Shown here: positions 12,980 through 26,100 of the stretch, in pieces | Position numbering within the stretch: the first letter of the stretch is position 1 | Layout: each line of letters starts with the position of its first letter | Assembly (NCBI RefSeq): GCF_000150275.1 | Contig: NW_002060949.1 | Span: 2,787,836-2,851,835 of the forward strand | DNA from: Trichoplax adhaerens | Lineage: Eukaryota > Placozoa > Uniplacotomia > Trichoplacea > Trichoplacidae | DNA: 64,000 nucleotides | Direction: 5' to 3' | Translations under genes and position numbers: made by a program | Notes under the pieces: model-generated | What the model saw: only the letters and a program-made list of their open reading frames with translations | Told to the model about the DNA's origin: nothing | The model's database searches: none

Positions 12980-15548
12980 TTAAGATGGTAAATTAAAACT
13001 AGTAAGTTCCTTGTTCCATCCAAAAAAGCTTGTTGGTAAACCTGCTGCTTGACGCTGACGAGTAGCTACGGATGTAAACGATGAAATACAATTGCCGATG
13101 AAATAATTGGCTTTACCGAGTATTAAAAGATCTGTCTGGGGTAATTTATTGTTGACGTGAACCACTTTAACCTAGAAAATATTCAATCACACAATCAAAA
13201 GTAACCGGATATAGATACTTAAAGCATCCTTGCGAAAATTTACGTAGGATGTATCATCAAGTAGATATTATAGTTACTGTCATAGCGAGTAAACATATAC
13301 ACATGTAACTTATCTTTAATAAATTTAAAGTAAATTTTTTATCCTTTGATACAACTATAGTTTACTACATATAATACCTTTTTCTTTTGCAAATGTTTCG
13401 TCAATTTTTCAATCATGGGGTTATGATCAGTTGCTACATAGACATACTTGGCTTTTATTTTATTCACAGCTTTCTTGACACGTTTTAGTATTTCCTTATC
13501 ACTTGGAAAACATAAATCCGGGTTGACATCTTCCTTTTTTGGATATCTACCTAAGCATTGCGGCGATTCCATATAATGGCCAACCTCCATAGCTGCAGTC
13601 ATTGATTTACATGCATTTTCCTGTATAAATGAAATTACGTGAAATTAAAAATGATAGAGGAAAAGTTTCAGCATAGAATATGGCATATCTAGAGTTCAAT
13701 AAAAATTACCCAATCTATCCCATTTCTTAAATGAATGCCAACATAAGCACCATCTGGCATATATTGCTGAATAACTTCATCAGCTGTTTTATTCATTTCC
13801 TTGGTCCATATCAAATACCTGTGTAAAGGTCTATCAGCATCAGCTACTGGAAAGTTTGCAGGGGCACCTCGAAGCGCAAGAACAGGATGTTTCGAAGCAG
13901 GAAATCTAATATAGTGTTGAGATTACATAGATAAATTGAATGCATATCTTACACTAGCATAGCACATTACTTAAGCTAATAGATATGATTTTGACGATAT
14001 CAATAGTTTGCAGGCAAATTTTCATAACTAAAACTTACGTTTCGTGCCACTGTTGTACTGATTGTGGATATGATGTATCGTACGATAAGAAGTAGCGTAC
14101 ATAATCATCGAAGTCAATATTGAAATGATCCCAAAAGTAGGCGAACGAATGCTCTTTAAGTTGACACTTTGCATCTGAGCTAGGAGGTAGCCAACAATAG
14201 CCTCGACGTTGACCTTTAGGCCAATATTTCGGTGCCAACTCTTTCATAAATTTTTCCATAGATATTACTCGATGAAATTTCTGTATGGTCTCTAATTCAA
14301 AAAAGTCTGTAAAAGGAATATGTACCTTTGAAAGTAAAACAGAAACACAGTGTCAAGCCTAAACACGGCCTATACAAGACCCTATATAGTAATCGAATTA
14401 AATAATACTATAAAAATTTTGTAAGGCATTTAATCATCAGAATACAAAATCAAAAGGTTATCATTAGTTCAAATTTACATCAGAGAATTTTCTCTAAAAC
14501 GATCAAAGTATATCTCTACTATAATATTATCGCATAGATGAAAGCTGCAACCCATTCCATGCTACGGTAACAACTATCTAAAACGTAGCCAACAACAACT
14601 ACGATACTCATTTCATTGCATAATAAGTTAAATTTGGATGTACCTCTTGACGAAAAGGAGGCAAGACTAGAGTACGATTGATGCCTTTTGCGAAGCGAAA
14701 TGCACCCAAGAAGTGAGCAGCTTGATTTCCAAAACGACCTAGAATGGATTTGTAATAAACAAACTGTTATCAACTGAATTTATACTAATATCCTAGCTGC
14801 AATCACACATTAATTTTGCATTCGCATGTATAACTGACGTCATTTTCCATAACTTACAAATAAAGCTTTATTCATTGTTATATTCTAAGTTGCTCTTCAT
14901 TATTAATAATTGTATAATCAGAGCTCATTAATCCTATCCAATGATTTTTAACCCTTAATGAACGCATATCCGTTCGTCTCGGCCATTGCACAAATGATGA
15001 CTTAAAGGGCACAATCAACAGGCGGTCAATGAAGTTGACGAGTTTAACGATTTAGAGTTTATTAAATTAAATTTCACTATTTCATAATAAACGATCTTCA
15101 TACCATAGCATAGCACAACTGATGAAAAATGATCAATCTTACTGGTCTATACCCTATAGTAATAACTCGAATGGTACTATGTACGTGAGACTGCTATTGA
15201 TATANNNNNNNNNNNNNNNNNNNNNNNNNNNNNNNNNNNNNNNNNNNNNNNNNNAACTACTGATCCATTAATCAATTCTTATTGGTATAGTCGATATATG
15301 ATAGCTAATAATTATATAATAGTAGTTAAGTTCATTATCTTCCATCAATACAATGGATCAGTTTAAGCTGACTTACCCATGCAAGGGCAGTATATAAGGT
15401 ATCCATTAGGATCATTAGGAGGAATTAAACTAGCAGGGCCGAATTCAACTTTTCCTGGAACTTCGAATGGATCGGTTGCTTGCTGATCACACACCGATAT
15501 ACCAAGCAATAGTGAAATAACCGAAAGCCAGTAAATCATGGTACACAA
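12980..15548 (-). CDS. POFUT1: GDP-fucose protein O-fucosyltransferase 1
   Basis: ER enzyme that transfers fucose from GDP-fucose to Ser/Thr of EGF repeats (Notch-type proteins); GT65 family. Six exons join in phase: 15377-15548, 14644-14738, 14039-14325, 13710-13905, 13378-13620, 12980-13172. Exon 1 gives a signal peptide ([15 protein letters not shown]) then [10 protein letters not shown]. Exon 2 begins [12 protein letters not shown]. Exon 4 holds [15 protein letters not shown] and the nucleotide-sugar site [11 protein letters not shown], with the catalytic-loop Arg kept. Exon 5 holds ESPQC and YVYVATD. The last exon holds [18 protein letters not shown] and SSFF-like TSFFGW. The length (about 380 residues) is usual for the family. 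The first ATG (15548) was chosen; one nine bases later also fits a signal peptide. The protein ends SFNLPS, without the KDEL-like ER retrieval signal of the vertebrate enzyme. Intron 1 contains an assembly gap. Confidence 0.95.
15205..15254. other. Assembly gap (50 N)
   Basis: A run of exactly 50 N, probably a placeholder, inside intron 1 of POFUT1. Flanking exons 1 and 2 are intact and in phase, so no coding sequence appears lost. Confidence 0.95.
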
Positions 15549-15699
15549 TGAACGTCTTTACCAGAAAGTCTACAGCTATTCAATATTTTTAAATCGTAGC
15601 AATTAATATTCTTATGTGAATGACTGATGCAGTTGCAGACATTACTATAATTGAGAAGGCCAACAAGTCAGTGGTTGGATCTTCTTTAATCTGTCGTTT

Positions 15700-17045
15700 T
15701 TGACAGTAAACTGATTACATATGAAGTTCCTCTATTTCGGACTATCGCAAATGTAGTTCAGTAAAGTAGAATAAACTGGCTAACAATGGACGTACTTTGA
15801 TACATCTCTTTATTAAACAAACTTATCATTTTGACTTTAATCTAGCAGATTATACCGACTTCGGTCTAATACCGATACAAATACGTGTCCGAAATTAATT
15901 ATTGCAATGTAGTTCAATAACGCAGAATAAAACAGCTGGCAATGCAAGCACTTTTATGCAATCTCTGAGAAATATGCTACTTTAATTTTACTTTAGCCTA
16001 ACCAAGTGTACTAACTTTCGTCTAACATCGATGTAATATGTGTCCTGGAATCAAATAAAGCGTCTTCCAACATTACGTCAAGATAAAAATTTTGAAAAAA
16101 CTTCACATTAACCTTGATACATACGATATAAGTAAGTTCGTCGGCAGAATTACCGTATCAAGGGTTGTATTACTGTATTTACATTCAGTCTAAAATTACT
16201 TAACTTATTACAACAGAATCTAACCGTCAACTGTATAAGTAAGTATCATAACCTTAATCTTATGCTATTTGAGAGCTGCATTACAAGAATTATAATTTTT
16301 TTGTAAAGCTTCACATTATTGCATCTCGTCAACTTCTGTTAATATTCTGTGTATTATGTTAATTGTATTCTACCGATATACCATAGGTTCGTCTGTTGAA
16401 TTATAGTACCAAGGATTGTTTACCTTCAGTCTAAAATTATCCAATTCTCAATTAATCTTATAAGCGAATCTTACGATGTACGAGTATATGTTATAAACGT
16501 TAATCTCAAGCTATTTGCAGACTGTGCGACAGTCCTATATATCGAGCTACTTCATTTATAGTTCAATAAAAATAGAATAAAATGGTTAGTAATGTAAATA
16601 CTTTTATGCATCTCTTAGAAACTATAACCATTTTAATTTTAACCTAGTACGCTATTAACTTAGGCTTCATCACCGATGCAAATACACATCCTACATGTCC
16701 AACCATCGCAAACGTAGTTCAACTAAAGCAGAATACGCAACAAATGGCTAACAAATGGCTAGCAATGCAAGTGCTTCTATACATGTCAGAGAAAGCTCTC
16801 CTTTTAATTTTAACCTAGCAAATTATACTAGTAGGCTTTGATTTTTGGTCCAATCATCGTAAATGTAGTTCAATTAAAGCAAAATACGCAACAAATGGCT
16901 AGCAATGCAAGTGCTTCTATGCATGTCCGAGAAAGTTTTCCTTTTAATTTTAACCTAGCAAATGATACTAGTAGGCTTTGCTTTAAAATCATGCATATAA
17001 ATAGAAAGAAATGCTGCTATAGAGACCATCGACGTACATGAACTA
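15700..17045. repeat. Diverged ~150-bp tandem repeat family
   Basis: A degenerate unit beginning around GTAGTTCAA..AAAGCA and including 'ATGGCTAGCAATGCAAG' and 'TTTTAATTTTAACCTAG' recurs near 15750, 15905, 16559, 16712 and 16863 at about 150-156-bp steps. The last two copies are the most alike. Between about 16130 and 16530 a second, longer unit (TTCGTC.G..GAATTA..GTA, then TTCAGTCTAAAATTA) occurs twice about 250 bp apart. A + strand ORF at 16838-17041 is made of this repeat and is not taken as a gene. Confidence 0.7.
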
Positions 17046-17567
17046 TAGAGTCTGCAGCACTTTACTTTAGAGATCCGATGTAAATAGTAGCCATTACAAT
17101 CGATCCTCCAGTATCTGGTGCCTTACCTTGAATAAATTAGTCGTTGTATTGAAGGATTGCAACTAGATTTTGGTTAATTTCAGCCGTTTATGCCTTAATA
17201 TACTCAAAATATTCGCTGACAGTTAAAGCTAGCAACTTTTACCCCAAGAGTGATGGCCACGTTAGCAGCAAACCAGCAATGATGTTATGCATTACTAAAT
17301 AGGAAATCTACAGACTACAGTACAGTAGAGTCCATTAGAATTCTAGGTCATGCACCGAACCATGGACTAACCTATATGAAATTGTCCCTAAAGATGGAGA
17401 CTGCAGACTCATATCAGAATGACTGATTGTAAGCCATACAGTAGCATCGGAGTTGCCAGTGCCGTATAGGGCACACTACTCAACTCAGTATAGTCAAGTG
17501 TTGATTTATTTATTATAGGGAAATAAGTCGTTCCTATTAAGGAGCGCTAGCTAAATGCCTGGAATTA
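17046..17567. other. Intergenic sequence between two repeat arrays
   Basis: About 520 bases separating the ~150-bp repeat family from the 286-bp array. No ORF, RNA gene or repeat of its own could be recognised. Confidence 0.4.
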
Positions 17568-18425
17568 GGCTAGAAGTAGGCAACTTTAGCACTTATGGCT
17601 TATATGGATTGATTACTCATTAATGAATTATACTATAACCTGGACACTGTACTACTACTAGCCTAAATTAGACGATAAACAACTATAGTGCTAGTTGAAT
17701 TAGATAGCCTTAATACTTATGGAGCTTACTCATACGGATGCGCTTTGGATTGACTATGTAGCTAATGATAATTATGCATTAGAGTAATGAATTGCGTTAT
17801 AACTCAAATTGTACAATAGTCTCAATTGATACCATAAACGACTATAAGTATTCGGCTAGAAGTAGGCAACTTTAGCACTTATGGCTTATATTGATTGATT
17901 ACTTATTAACGAATTATACTATAACCTGGACACTGTACTACTACTAGCCTAAATTAGACGATAAACAACGATAGTGCTAGTTGAATTAGATAGCCTTAAT
18001 ACTTATGGAGCTTACTCATACGGATGCGCTTTGGATTGACTATATAGCTATTGGTAATTATGCATTAGAGTAATGAATTGCGTTATAACTCAAATTGTAC
18101 AATAGTCTCAATTGATACCATAAACGACTATAAGTATTCGGCTAGAAGTAGGCAATTTTAGCACTTATGGCTTATATTAATTGATTACTTATTAACGAAT
18201 TATACTATAACCTGGACACTGTACTACTACTAGCCTAAATTAGACGATAAACAACGATAGTGCTAGTTGAATTAGATAGCCTTAATACTTATGGAGCTTA
18301 CTCATACGGATGCGCTTTGGATTGACTATATAGCTATTGGTAATTATGCATTAGAGTAATGAATTGCGTTATAACTCAAATTGTACAATAGTCTCAATTG
18401 ATACCATAAACGACTATAAGTATTC
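17568..18425. repeat. Three tandem copies of a 286-bp satellite unit
   Basis: Head-to-tail copies start at 17568, 17854 and 18140, each with GGCTAGAAGTAGGCAA. The period is exactly 286 bp both times. Copies two and three differ at very few positions; copy one is slightly more diverged (for example around 17758-17775). No long ORF runs through the unit. High identity with identical spacing implies recent duplication, gene conversion, or partial assembly duplication. Confidence 0.95.
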
Positions 18426-19151
18426 GTTATATCGCTAAGGGTGGCCACTGGGCCTTTCAATTTTGATTTGATGTAATACTCAGATGAAAATTGAATAAAC
18501 ATAGAATCTTTATAGAGTTTTCTACACAGCCATTTTGATTGTTACATTTTTTTATAACGGTAGTTATTGCGTTTGCAAGCAAACGCAAGCGATCTTTAGA
18601 CACATTATAATGATTGGTATAGAATTGATCACAGTACTAAGGACATTGTGCCGCACTGTAGATATCTTACAGTAACTGCTAATCTTAACTTGGTATGTCC
18701 ATCACCGTACATTAGTTATCATAATGTGCTTTGGACCATTAACTAATCTTAATATAGCATAGTACATTACTATTACCGGGATATATATAATATCGAATAA
18801 TAACACTATCTGTTAATTTTATTAACAAATTGTGCATAAACGTATATTTGACAGTTTCGCTTACCAGCCTTAACAAAGCATTAATACTATATATAGTAAC
18901 CATCCTTATTCGGCAAACATACTAATACGAAAGTTACTTAACGAAATTTGAATTGGTATAGAAATGAATGATCTCTAGGGTTTATGTGAATATTATTGAG
19001 AAGGTATTAGTGATAGATACACATCAGTAGGTACTATGAGTTCTATTGCTCTCATGCAATCCGTAGTGTTACCCTATTGTAGTTCCCCTGTCCCGGTTAT
19101 TTATGATTGCCATATATCATAAAATAAAAAAGTTTCTAAGAGGATAATATT
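18426..19151. other. Intergenic sequence after the satellite array
   Basis: AT-rich and without a recognised gene. It includes a short palindromic stretch near 18571-18590 (TTTGCAAGCAAACGCAAGCG). Nothing else stands out. Confidence 0.4.
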
Positions 19152-19380
19152 AGTTAGTCACCGATCTGATAGGCGAAAGCGAAGTGAACAAGGCGGAAAT
19201 GCACGATCAGTGTACATTAAATCAATCTCTAAGTAATATCAGGAATTCTGAAGTAGATAGTACTCCTAGAGATCAGAATCAGTCAGCAGGTTATCTTAGG
19301 AGAAATTATCATCATCGCCAATTACATCGAATAGGAAGATTAGGTGATATTGACTCCATAGCAACAATCGATGATTTGGT
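19152..19380 (+). other. Orphan coding-like exon, product unknown
   Basis: An open stretch bounded by a plausible acceptor (TTAG at 19148-19151) and a plausible donor (GTGATG at 19381). It encodes a polar segment including VTDLIGESEVNKAEM, NQSLSNIRNSEVDS and GRLGDIDSIATIDDL. Composition and codon use look like real coding sequence, with no homopolymer or repeat bias, but I recognise no domain and find no partner exons on this strand nearby. It lies between the 286-bp array and its diverged copy, so it may be a relic or an exon captured with the repeats. Confidence 0.35.
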
Positions 19381-19476
19381 GATGTGCGAATACAGTAGTT
19401 TATACCCATATCTAGCAATAAATTTCATTTATACATTATCGTAAACAGTCAGCAAAGCGACGGGAGTTTGTACTAG

Positions 19477-19634
19477 TACTAATTAAATTAGATAGCCTTA
19501 ATATTTCTGTAGCTTACTCATATGGGTGCGCTTTGGATAAACTATATAGCTATTGGTAATTATACACTAGAGTAATGAATTGAGTTATAACTCAATCTGT
19601 ACAACAGTCTAAATTGATACTATAAACGACTATA
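19477..19634. repeat. Diverged partial copy of the 286-bp satellite
   Basis: Starts ATTAAATTAGATAGCCTTAAT and continues through the GCTTACTCATA..GGTGCGCTTTGGAT and CATAAACGACTATAA-like segments of the 286-bp unit, covering roughly its second half. Scattered substitutions show it is older than the three array copies. Confidence 0.85.
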
Positions 19635-20177
19635 AAGCCTATAGTAGAGTTCAACCTAACTGCATGGATAGGCAAATTGCAGTAGATGAGTTCCTATGAA
19701 AACATTCGAAATTATACTTTGCTTGAATTGATCATATTTAGTATCGAATTTTTATATAAAACCTAATTTTCATACTCTTACAATACTATAATATACTCGA
19801 GTATACATATATAACATAACATATATATATATTAAACTCCTAACGACGATCAGGGATTAAACGAACAATTTTTTCTAAATCGTCTATATGTCCATTATTA
19901 GCTAGTTGGTATCTGGTATCAGATCGTGTTATTACTATATTGATATTCGCAAAATACAGAGTTATTACAGTACATAATGATTAAATTATAATCATACAAT
20001 TAACTAATTATATATGTAATGGAATGATGATCATTCTTGACGATAGATGTACGTAACTAGTATATACTTTATATACTAATAAATTTAATAAAGCTAATTT
20101 GTCCTATAATTGTTCACTTTTCCTTAAATCAATAATTGTAGTACAGTATATGAGTAAATTAGTAACATAATCGCAAT
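19635..20177. other. 3' flank of adhesion GPCR B
   Basis: AT-rich sequence with a TATA dinucleotide run near 19800-19835. It probably contains the 3' UTR of the minus-strand receptor ending at 20178. No other gene is seen. Confidence 0.4.
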
Positions 20178-23100
20178 CTAATCCGTCGGCTGGTTAAGAA
20201 TAGTCTCATTTTCTTCCGGAAAACTGAAAGCACTAATCACCGTATTACAAGAAGGAGTCCCAGAAGGATGCCGAAGAATGGATGTTCCCTATTAGTACCG
20301 CAGAAATTAATAGACAAATACAGCCAATAATACACTAGAAAATCTTAAATATGACTTCAGGACATAAACATCATCACTAGTATTATAAATTGATGTCAAC
20401 ACTAGAAAATAGTGTGTAGATAATGATGAATATATGAGGACTGTATTAATTGATAGAGTACAATTAATTTCTTCGGTAGAAATACTTACAGTATACAAGC
20501 GTTGTAAGCCAATATCATCTAGAATTGATTGAATAAAGCATATATTTATACGTTACTGTAGTAACCTTCATATCAATAATAGTATGATATAAGTACCAAA
20601 TTCATCAAAATAACTTACCGTCATTATCCATGGAGATGCTGCTAGCTCGTGCATGCTGTATTTCATGATCGGCCATAGCAAAACTAGTAACATTGGTTTT
20701 CTTTCTTACAGCCTAAGATAGATTAGAATGGAAAAGATAAACTTAAAAAGGATAGTAAAGTCATATTAGGAATACTAAGACTAGCTTCTTACAATGGCCG
20801 CGCATAAGATAGTTTCATTACAGTACAAAAAATAAAATATACTGTACGCTATGCTTAACCGTGTAAACATTCGTACCTTCAACATCGATGGACCGCTGCT
20901 GGATTCATATCTAAACTTATTGGCACGACGAAGAAGTGTAGATCGAATCTATGGATATTACAACGCATTTTTATGTTTTAAGAAAAACAGCGATAATCAT
21001 GCAATATCAACTTTACTACTTTATGTGGCAATGGAAGATAATCTCAGTGAATCAGATGCCTGTACAACAGCACAAATTCTATACGGTACCTCTGTATTCA
21101 GAAGGCAGTGCATGATAAAGAAGGAAACTCCCTATAATTTATAACAAAATGAATCCATCTAAATATATATATATCTGACTCATAATAATTTCATTTTTCT
21201 CTTATTTTATTGTAGCCAATAATTATCATACGTTCTTAAAACTATTAGTCTTAATTACCATTTTAAAACTTACCTGTAATCCGTTAAATATAACAAAAAG
21301 ATAACTAAAAAATATTGTATTAGCATCAATTGAAAGTATTCCAAACAGCCAAGTTAAACCCAAAATTGGTAGTAAAACAGCAATCGCTTTAGCACTAGAT
21401 CTATGGAACAACATTAGAAGGCGTACTATAGAGTAAATCATGTCATTCAATTTTAATAAACTGCTTACATACAGTAATAATATCAATAGAATACTAGTAC
21501 GAAAGTTGCACCTTTAACCGTAAATCAATTTACTGTAACTAGTGTTTATTTTCAAAATAAATTATACATTTGACCGAAAATTAGACCATACGTTGGAAGT
21601 TATTATGTATAATCTTACTTAAAACTTTTCCAACGCCCTATACTCCTGGCACTGACTTGGAAAGCTGCTTTTGATGCAGCGATACGAATCACGATCAGTA
21701 AAATAATGAAATTAACCTATTGGATGGGTAATACGAGTATACAATAAGAAAAAATAAGATTTAACATATTTCTTACTTTTAAATATTGCAATTTTTATAG
21801 AATCCATGACAGTGTAAAATCTATTAGCAAGTGAATAATAAAGACAGAACTAAGAAACATACAGCAATAATTGCTATTGCGGGACCAACAAACGCCCAAA
21901 TTAGTCCACTATTAATGGATAGCCAGCATCTATAGTAAATTATTGGAATAATAAGTTTTACATATTTATCTTAGATACTACTGGGAAAACAACAAGTAGC
22001 ACTAATTGCTACAGCAAGAAACATACATTTTATTGATGCCATAATATTCTAAGCGTAATCCTACAGATACAGATACGATAACGGTGGGGATTCCTAAGAG
22101 GAAGATTAAATGTCCGTATCGATCAGCTATATTCGTACAAAGTCTATCATGAAGTACTTGAATCTGCTTAAAATTTTTATAAGTTATCAAACGTAATCTA
22201 TCAGGGGATCTGGCAATTGTTTGTAATCAATGACAGCACTTAAGTTATAGTAGACGGCTTATAAATCAAGATTTATCTAATAACGTAAAGCGTATTCTAT
22301 AGCTACAGAAACAAGCATGGAAAATACATTCAAGTAGATTATACCCTTAGAATCCTTGTAATCATTTTTTTAATTTTACAGCTACTATTAGCAAAAATTT
22401 CCTTTTCTAGTATTACGAACAAATCACAAGCGATTGGTATGGATATATTAACTAAATTATTGACATCTATAGGAAAATTGATTTATTTTAATTGAAATTT
22501 TATAGCCTATTTTCGTATCGATTTAAATTTTATTGAAAAATTTGTTAATTCTAAAGTAGTCATAATAAATAGTTAAAAACTTGAAGCATAAACAATTTTA
22601 CGCACTTTAAAAATTAGTAAAGATATCAGGATAAATGAACTTACCCCACCCTAATATATAATACCAGCGCAACTTTGGTTTAGTGGTATAAACGGTTACA
22701 ATTTGAAAAAAAAGATGAAAACCTTCGGCAAGCATCCACGAAAAGATAGCAGAAAACAGAAAGTGCAAGACGATCGCCACGATTTTACAAAGAATCTGAA
22801 ATTAGATGGCAACAACAGTTCAGTTATGGCTTAATTGATACTTTACGTGGCATATTTTCAACTTCTACTATATTTAAGATGTGAACTGCAAATTCAAAGA
22901 AAGTAAAATATCTAGGTGACGTCTTAAACTTTATATAGGATCATAACTCAACATGTAATAAAAATTTGCAGCTAACTAAAAAATAAGCAAATATTATAAC
23001 TTTTCCTTTGAATCTATCAATGTATCAAAAGCAGTTTAAAGGAAAATTGAAAGTGTTCAATAACAGCTATAATCTTGCACATAATTTAAGCCAAAAGTAA

Positions 23101-26100
23101 TACTAGAAATTCAACTAAGATTTACAATACCCCTGAAAATAATTTGCAGTGTTAGTACCGGTAGTTAGTAATTTTACTGTATATCTGGATTGTTACAGCG
23201 AGATATGGGCACTTAAGTTAACTACAACTGTAAAGGAAACATAATTTAATTAAAATAGAAAATAGAAGAGTACAGTATTAGCGAATGGATCTTTTACCTC
23301 ATGATTAATAAATAAATCACTTAATAGGATAATGCATTGAGATGAGACTATAGCGACGACTAAATTGAAGTGAATATGTAGTCTTTCTGAATTCAATCTG
23401 TGTAAATAAAATGATAGATAAAATGGGTAAGAAAATATGAAGCGGTATAAAAAATGTGATCCGGAGAAAGGATGCAATGAATTTTATACATAAGCATCCA
23501 GAAATGGACCTATAATAGGATACGGTTAATCTTAGTTATCCTATTCATTTTTAACTAAAATGGAATCGAACTTTGTTAATGACAGGAAAACAATGGACAT
23601 CAAAAGCGCGACCATGGAAGAGCCACAACATATCTGTGTTAACAATGTGAGAGTCTTGGTATGTTCATCGGAGATCTATTAAGATAATTGATCAACTAAA
23701 GATACTGTCGATCTGGATTTCAACGTTCAACATAAGCATAATGTTTAACAGTAAGTTCATTTTAGTCTACATTATAAGGAATGATATAGCTACAGGTAGT
23801 GAATTAATAAACTACGACAGCCATTGATATAAATGACTCAGTTCTACTTTCTACTTCTCCTTTTTTTAGTATTGCCATGAGAATTCATTTTATTTTAATC
23901 TTGATTAACCTTAACAGTTGAAACCCTCATTAACATTGCAAAGTGAGTAAGATGGCTGCACTTGCATTGGACATGAGTTTTATTGGAATTGCCTACTACA
24001 CAACCAAAATCGGACCAATTGCTAAAATAAAATTATACAAATTGCAGTCACATAAATAAATCGTTTTAGCAACGATTAGTCATAGTCTCATAAAATTGAA
24101 CATGATTTATGTTGCTAATGACCATAAAAATCCATGGAGCCACTATAACATTTTACTATATAAACCTTTTCTAAAAGTTTGATACAATTATTTCTTAACA
24201 TATCCAAATCAGTCTTCCACATGTTAAAATTAAACTGTCAATTCGATTATTTCGCAAAATCTTAACTTCAACTTCTTATTAGGGTATTACATTAAATCAA
24301 GAATTGAACATTTCTAGACACCTTTCAGTCAAAGCTACAAATCTTTTCAACAATTTGAATTATAGAGTCATACTAATTTCACAAACAGTAAGGCTTAAGT
24401 ACTGTAGAATTACATTATAATCTTTGATACTTATTCAGCAAATTGAGTAAAGTAATATGATGGATTTTACAGTACTTAATCAACATTCGTCCAAGTATGA
24501 CGATAAATTACCGTATCGGCAATAGGTTTCACATATTTAATAATAATCAATATGAAATTACCCATTTTGAAAGTCCCAAAAGACACATGAAGGTTTATAA
24601 TTCGAAGAGTAATTGGTCTAAATACAAATAGTTATAAAAATAGCTTTATAGTTTAGATTAAAATTGCAGATTTTATAGGTTATAGCAAAAAAATTTTCAA
24701 ACTACGGCAATACCATATCAATCTCATTTCTACTGAATTACGTTCGAAAGCAACATACAGTTTCGATTACGTAGTTTTATACTAAATACTGCATAAGATA
24801 ATCCAATAAATAGGAAACATACCTGTTGATAGGGTAAAGTATAAGTAAAAGGTTGCGAATGATTAAGTTGAGCTGGCGGATCCATAGAACAGCCAATAAC
24901 CATGGAATTAATATAGCCATCGCTATCAATCGCCCCTTGGCTAGCATAAAATAGAAAAGCGTTATGAAAATAGTTTAATTAATCCCTATTCTGCAGTAGA
25001 ATAATAGATTTATTTTCTACTCTTCCACTGGTTTACCTGGTTGTAGGCGTTTTCTCCTCATTTGTGATATATTGTAAAGCGGAAAATTTGCTAATTGCTA
25101 TAACTGGTGCATTGGCTAGGAGCGGATTAGTAAAGTTAAGATACATTCGAAATGCTCGAATTATTGACATTATATAGCTAAAGCAATTATTCAAGTGTAT
25201 AGTAGTAAAGCTAGTAAGCAATAGAAATCTCCAAAGCAACAACATTGATTCTATTTTATAGTGTAAAGTCTACGGCTTGGTCCTCCATTAAATGTGCTTA
25301 AATATATCTCTGAAATACGATAGCGGTTGCTAGTTTACAAAGTGAAACAATTCTGGTTATACTCTATAAAAGAAACTTTCGAACTATAAAAATAAAATGG
25401 GTTCAAGAATTTTTTTTTCCATTACCGTTATTATTATTCCCAATCGCTGTTGCAGGTAGTGAAAACTGGTAGCCTTGGCTAGCTATCTTATAACCGGAAC
25501 GTCTAAATTGATTTGAAGATACTTTCTCAACCTGGATAGCTAGATCGATTATATGGAATGTGTATTAGAAAATAATCATTCCCAGGAAGTAGTTTTGTTT
25601 TTACTGCTAGGATTTTGTGTCTGTTATAAACCCATAAACGTACTCATTTCCGGGGTTTTGGTAGTGAAAATTTGGCCTTCTAATAAATTATTAGCAACTT
25701 TTTTAGCCATGTCATCCGTTAACTTTAAAATGACCGATGTTGGAGAAAAATTCTATGGATAGAATTGACATTTAATGAGACATGCATTACAAAATAATTT
25801 TTCATCAAAACTTATCCTACTCCCATCGAGGTATATGCTAATATTTGTAGCGAGAAAAAATCAATATGGATAGAGGTTATCAATTTCTATTTCCATGTAT
25901 AACCTCATCCCTTTGGATCATTCTTTTTATTTTAGTAATTAATAACGCCGAAAGAGAAAAAAATCACTATTGTATAGAAGATATGTATCTTACTTAATAT
26001 TTTGCTATAAAGGGCTCATAGCTAGCAAATAGGTAATAAAATCAATTAGTACTAAAACTATTTCGATCTTTTCAATTCGGTCCTACGTACTGTAACGATT

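Noticed and set aside
20851-21144. Plus-strand 97-codon ORF
   Set aside because: Antisense to two conserved receptor B exons (20877-20948 and 21090-21131) whose lengths match receptor A.
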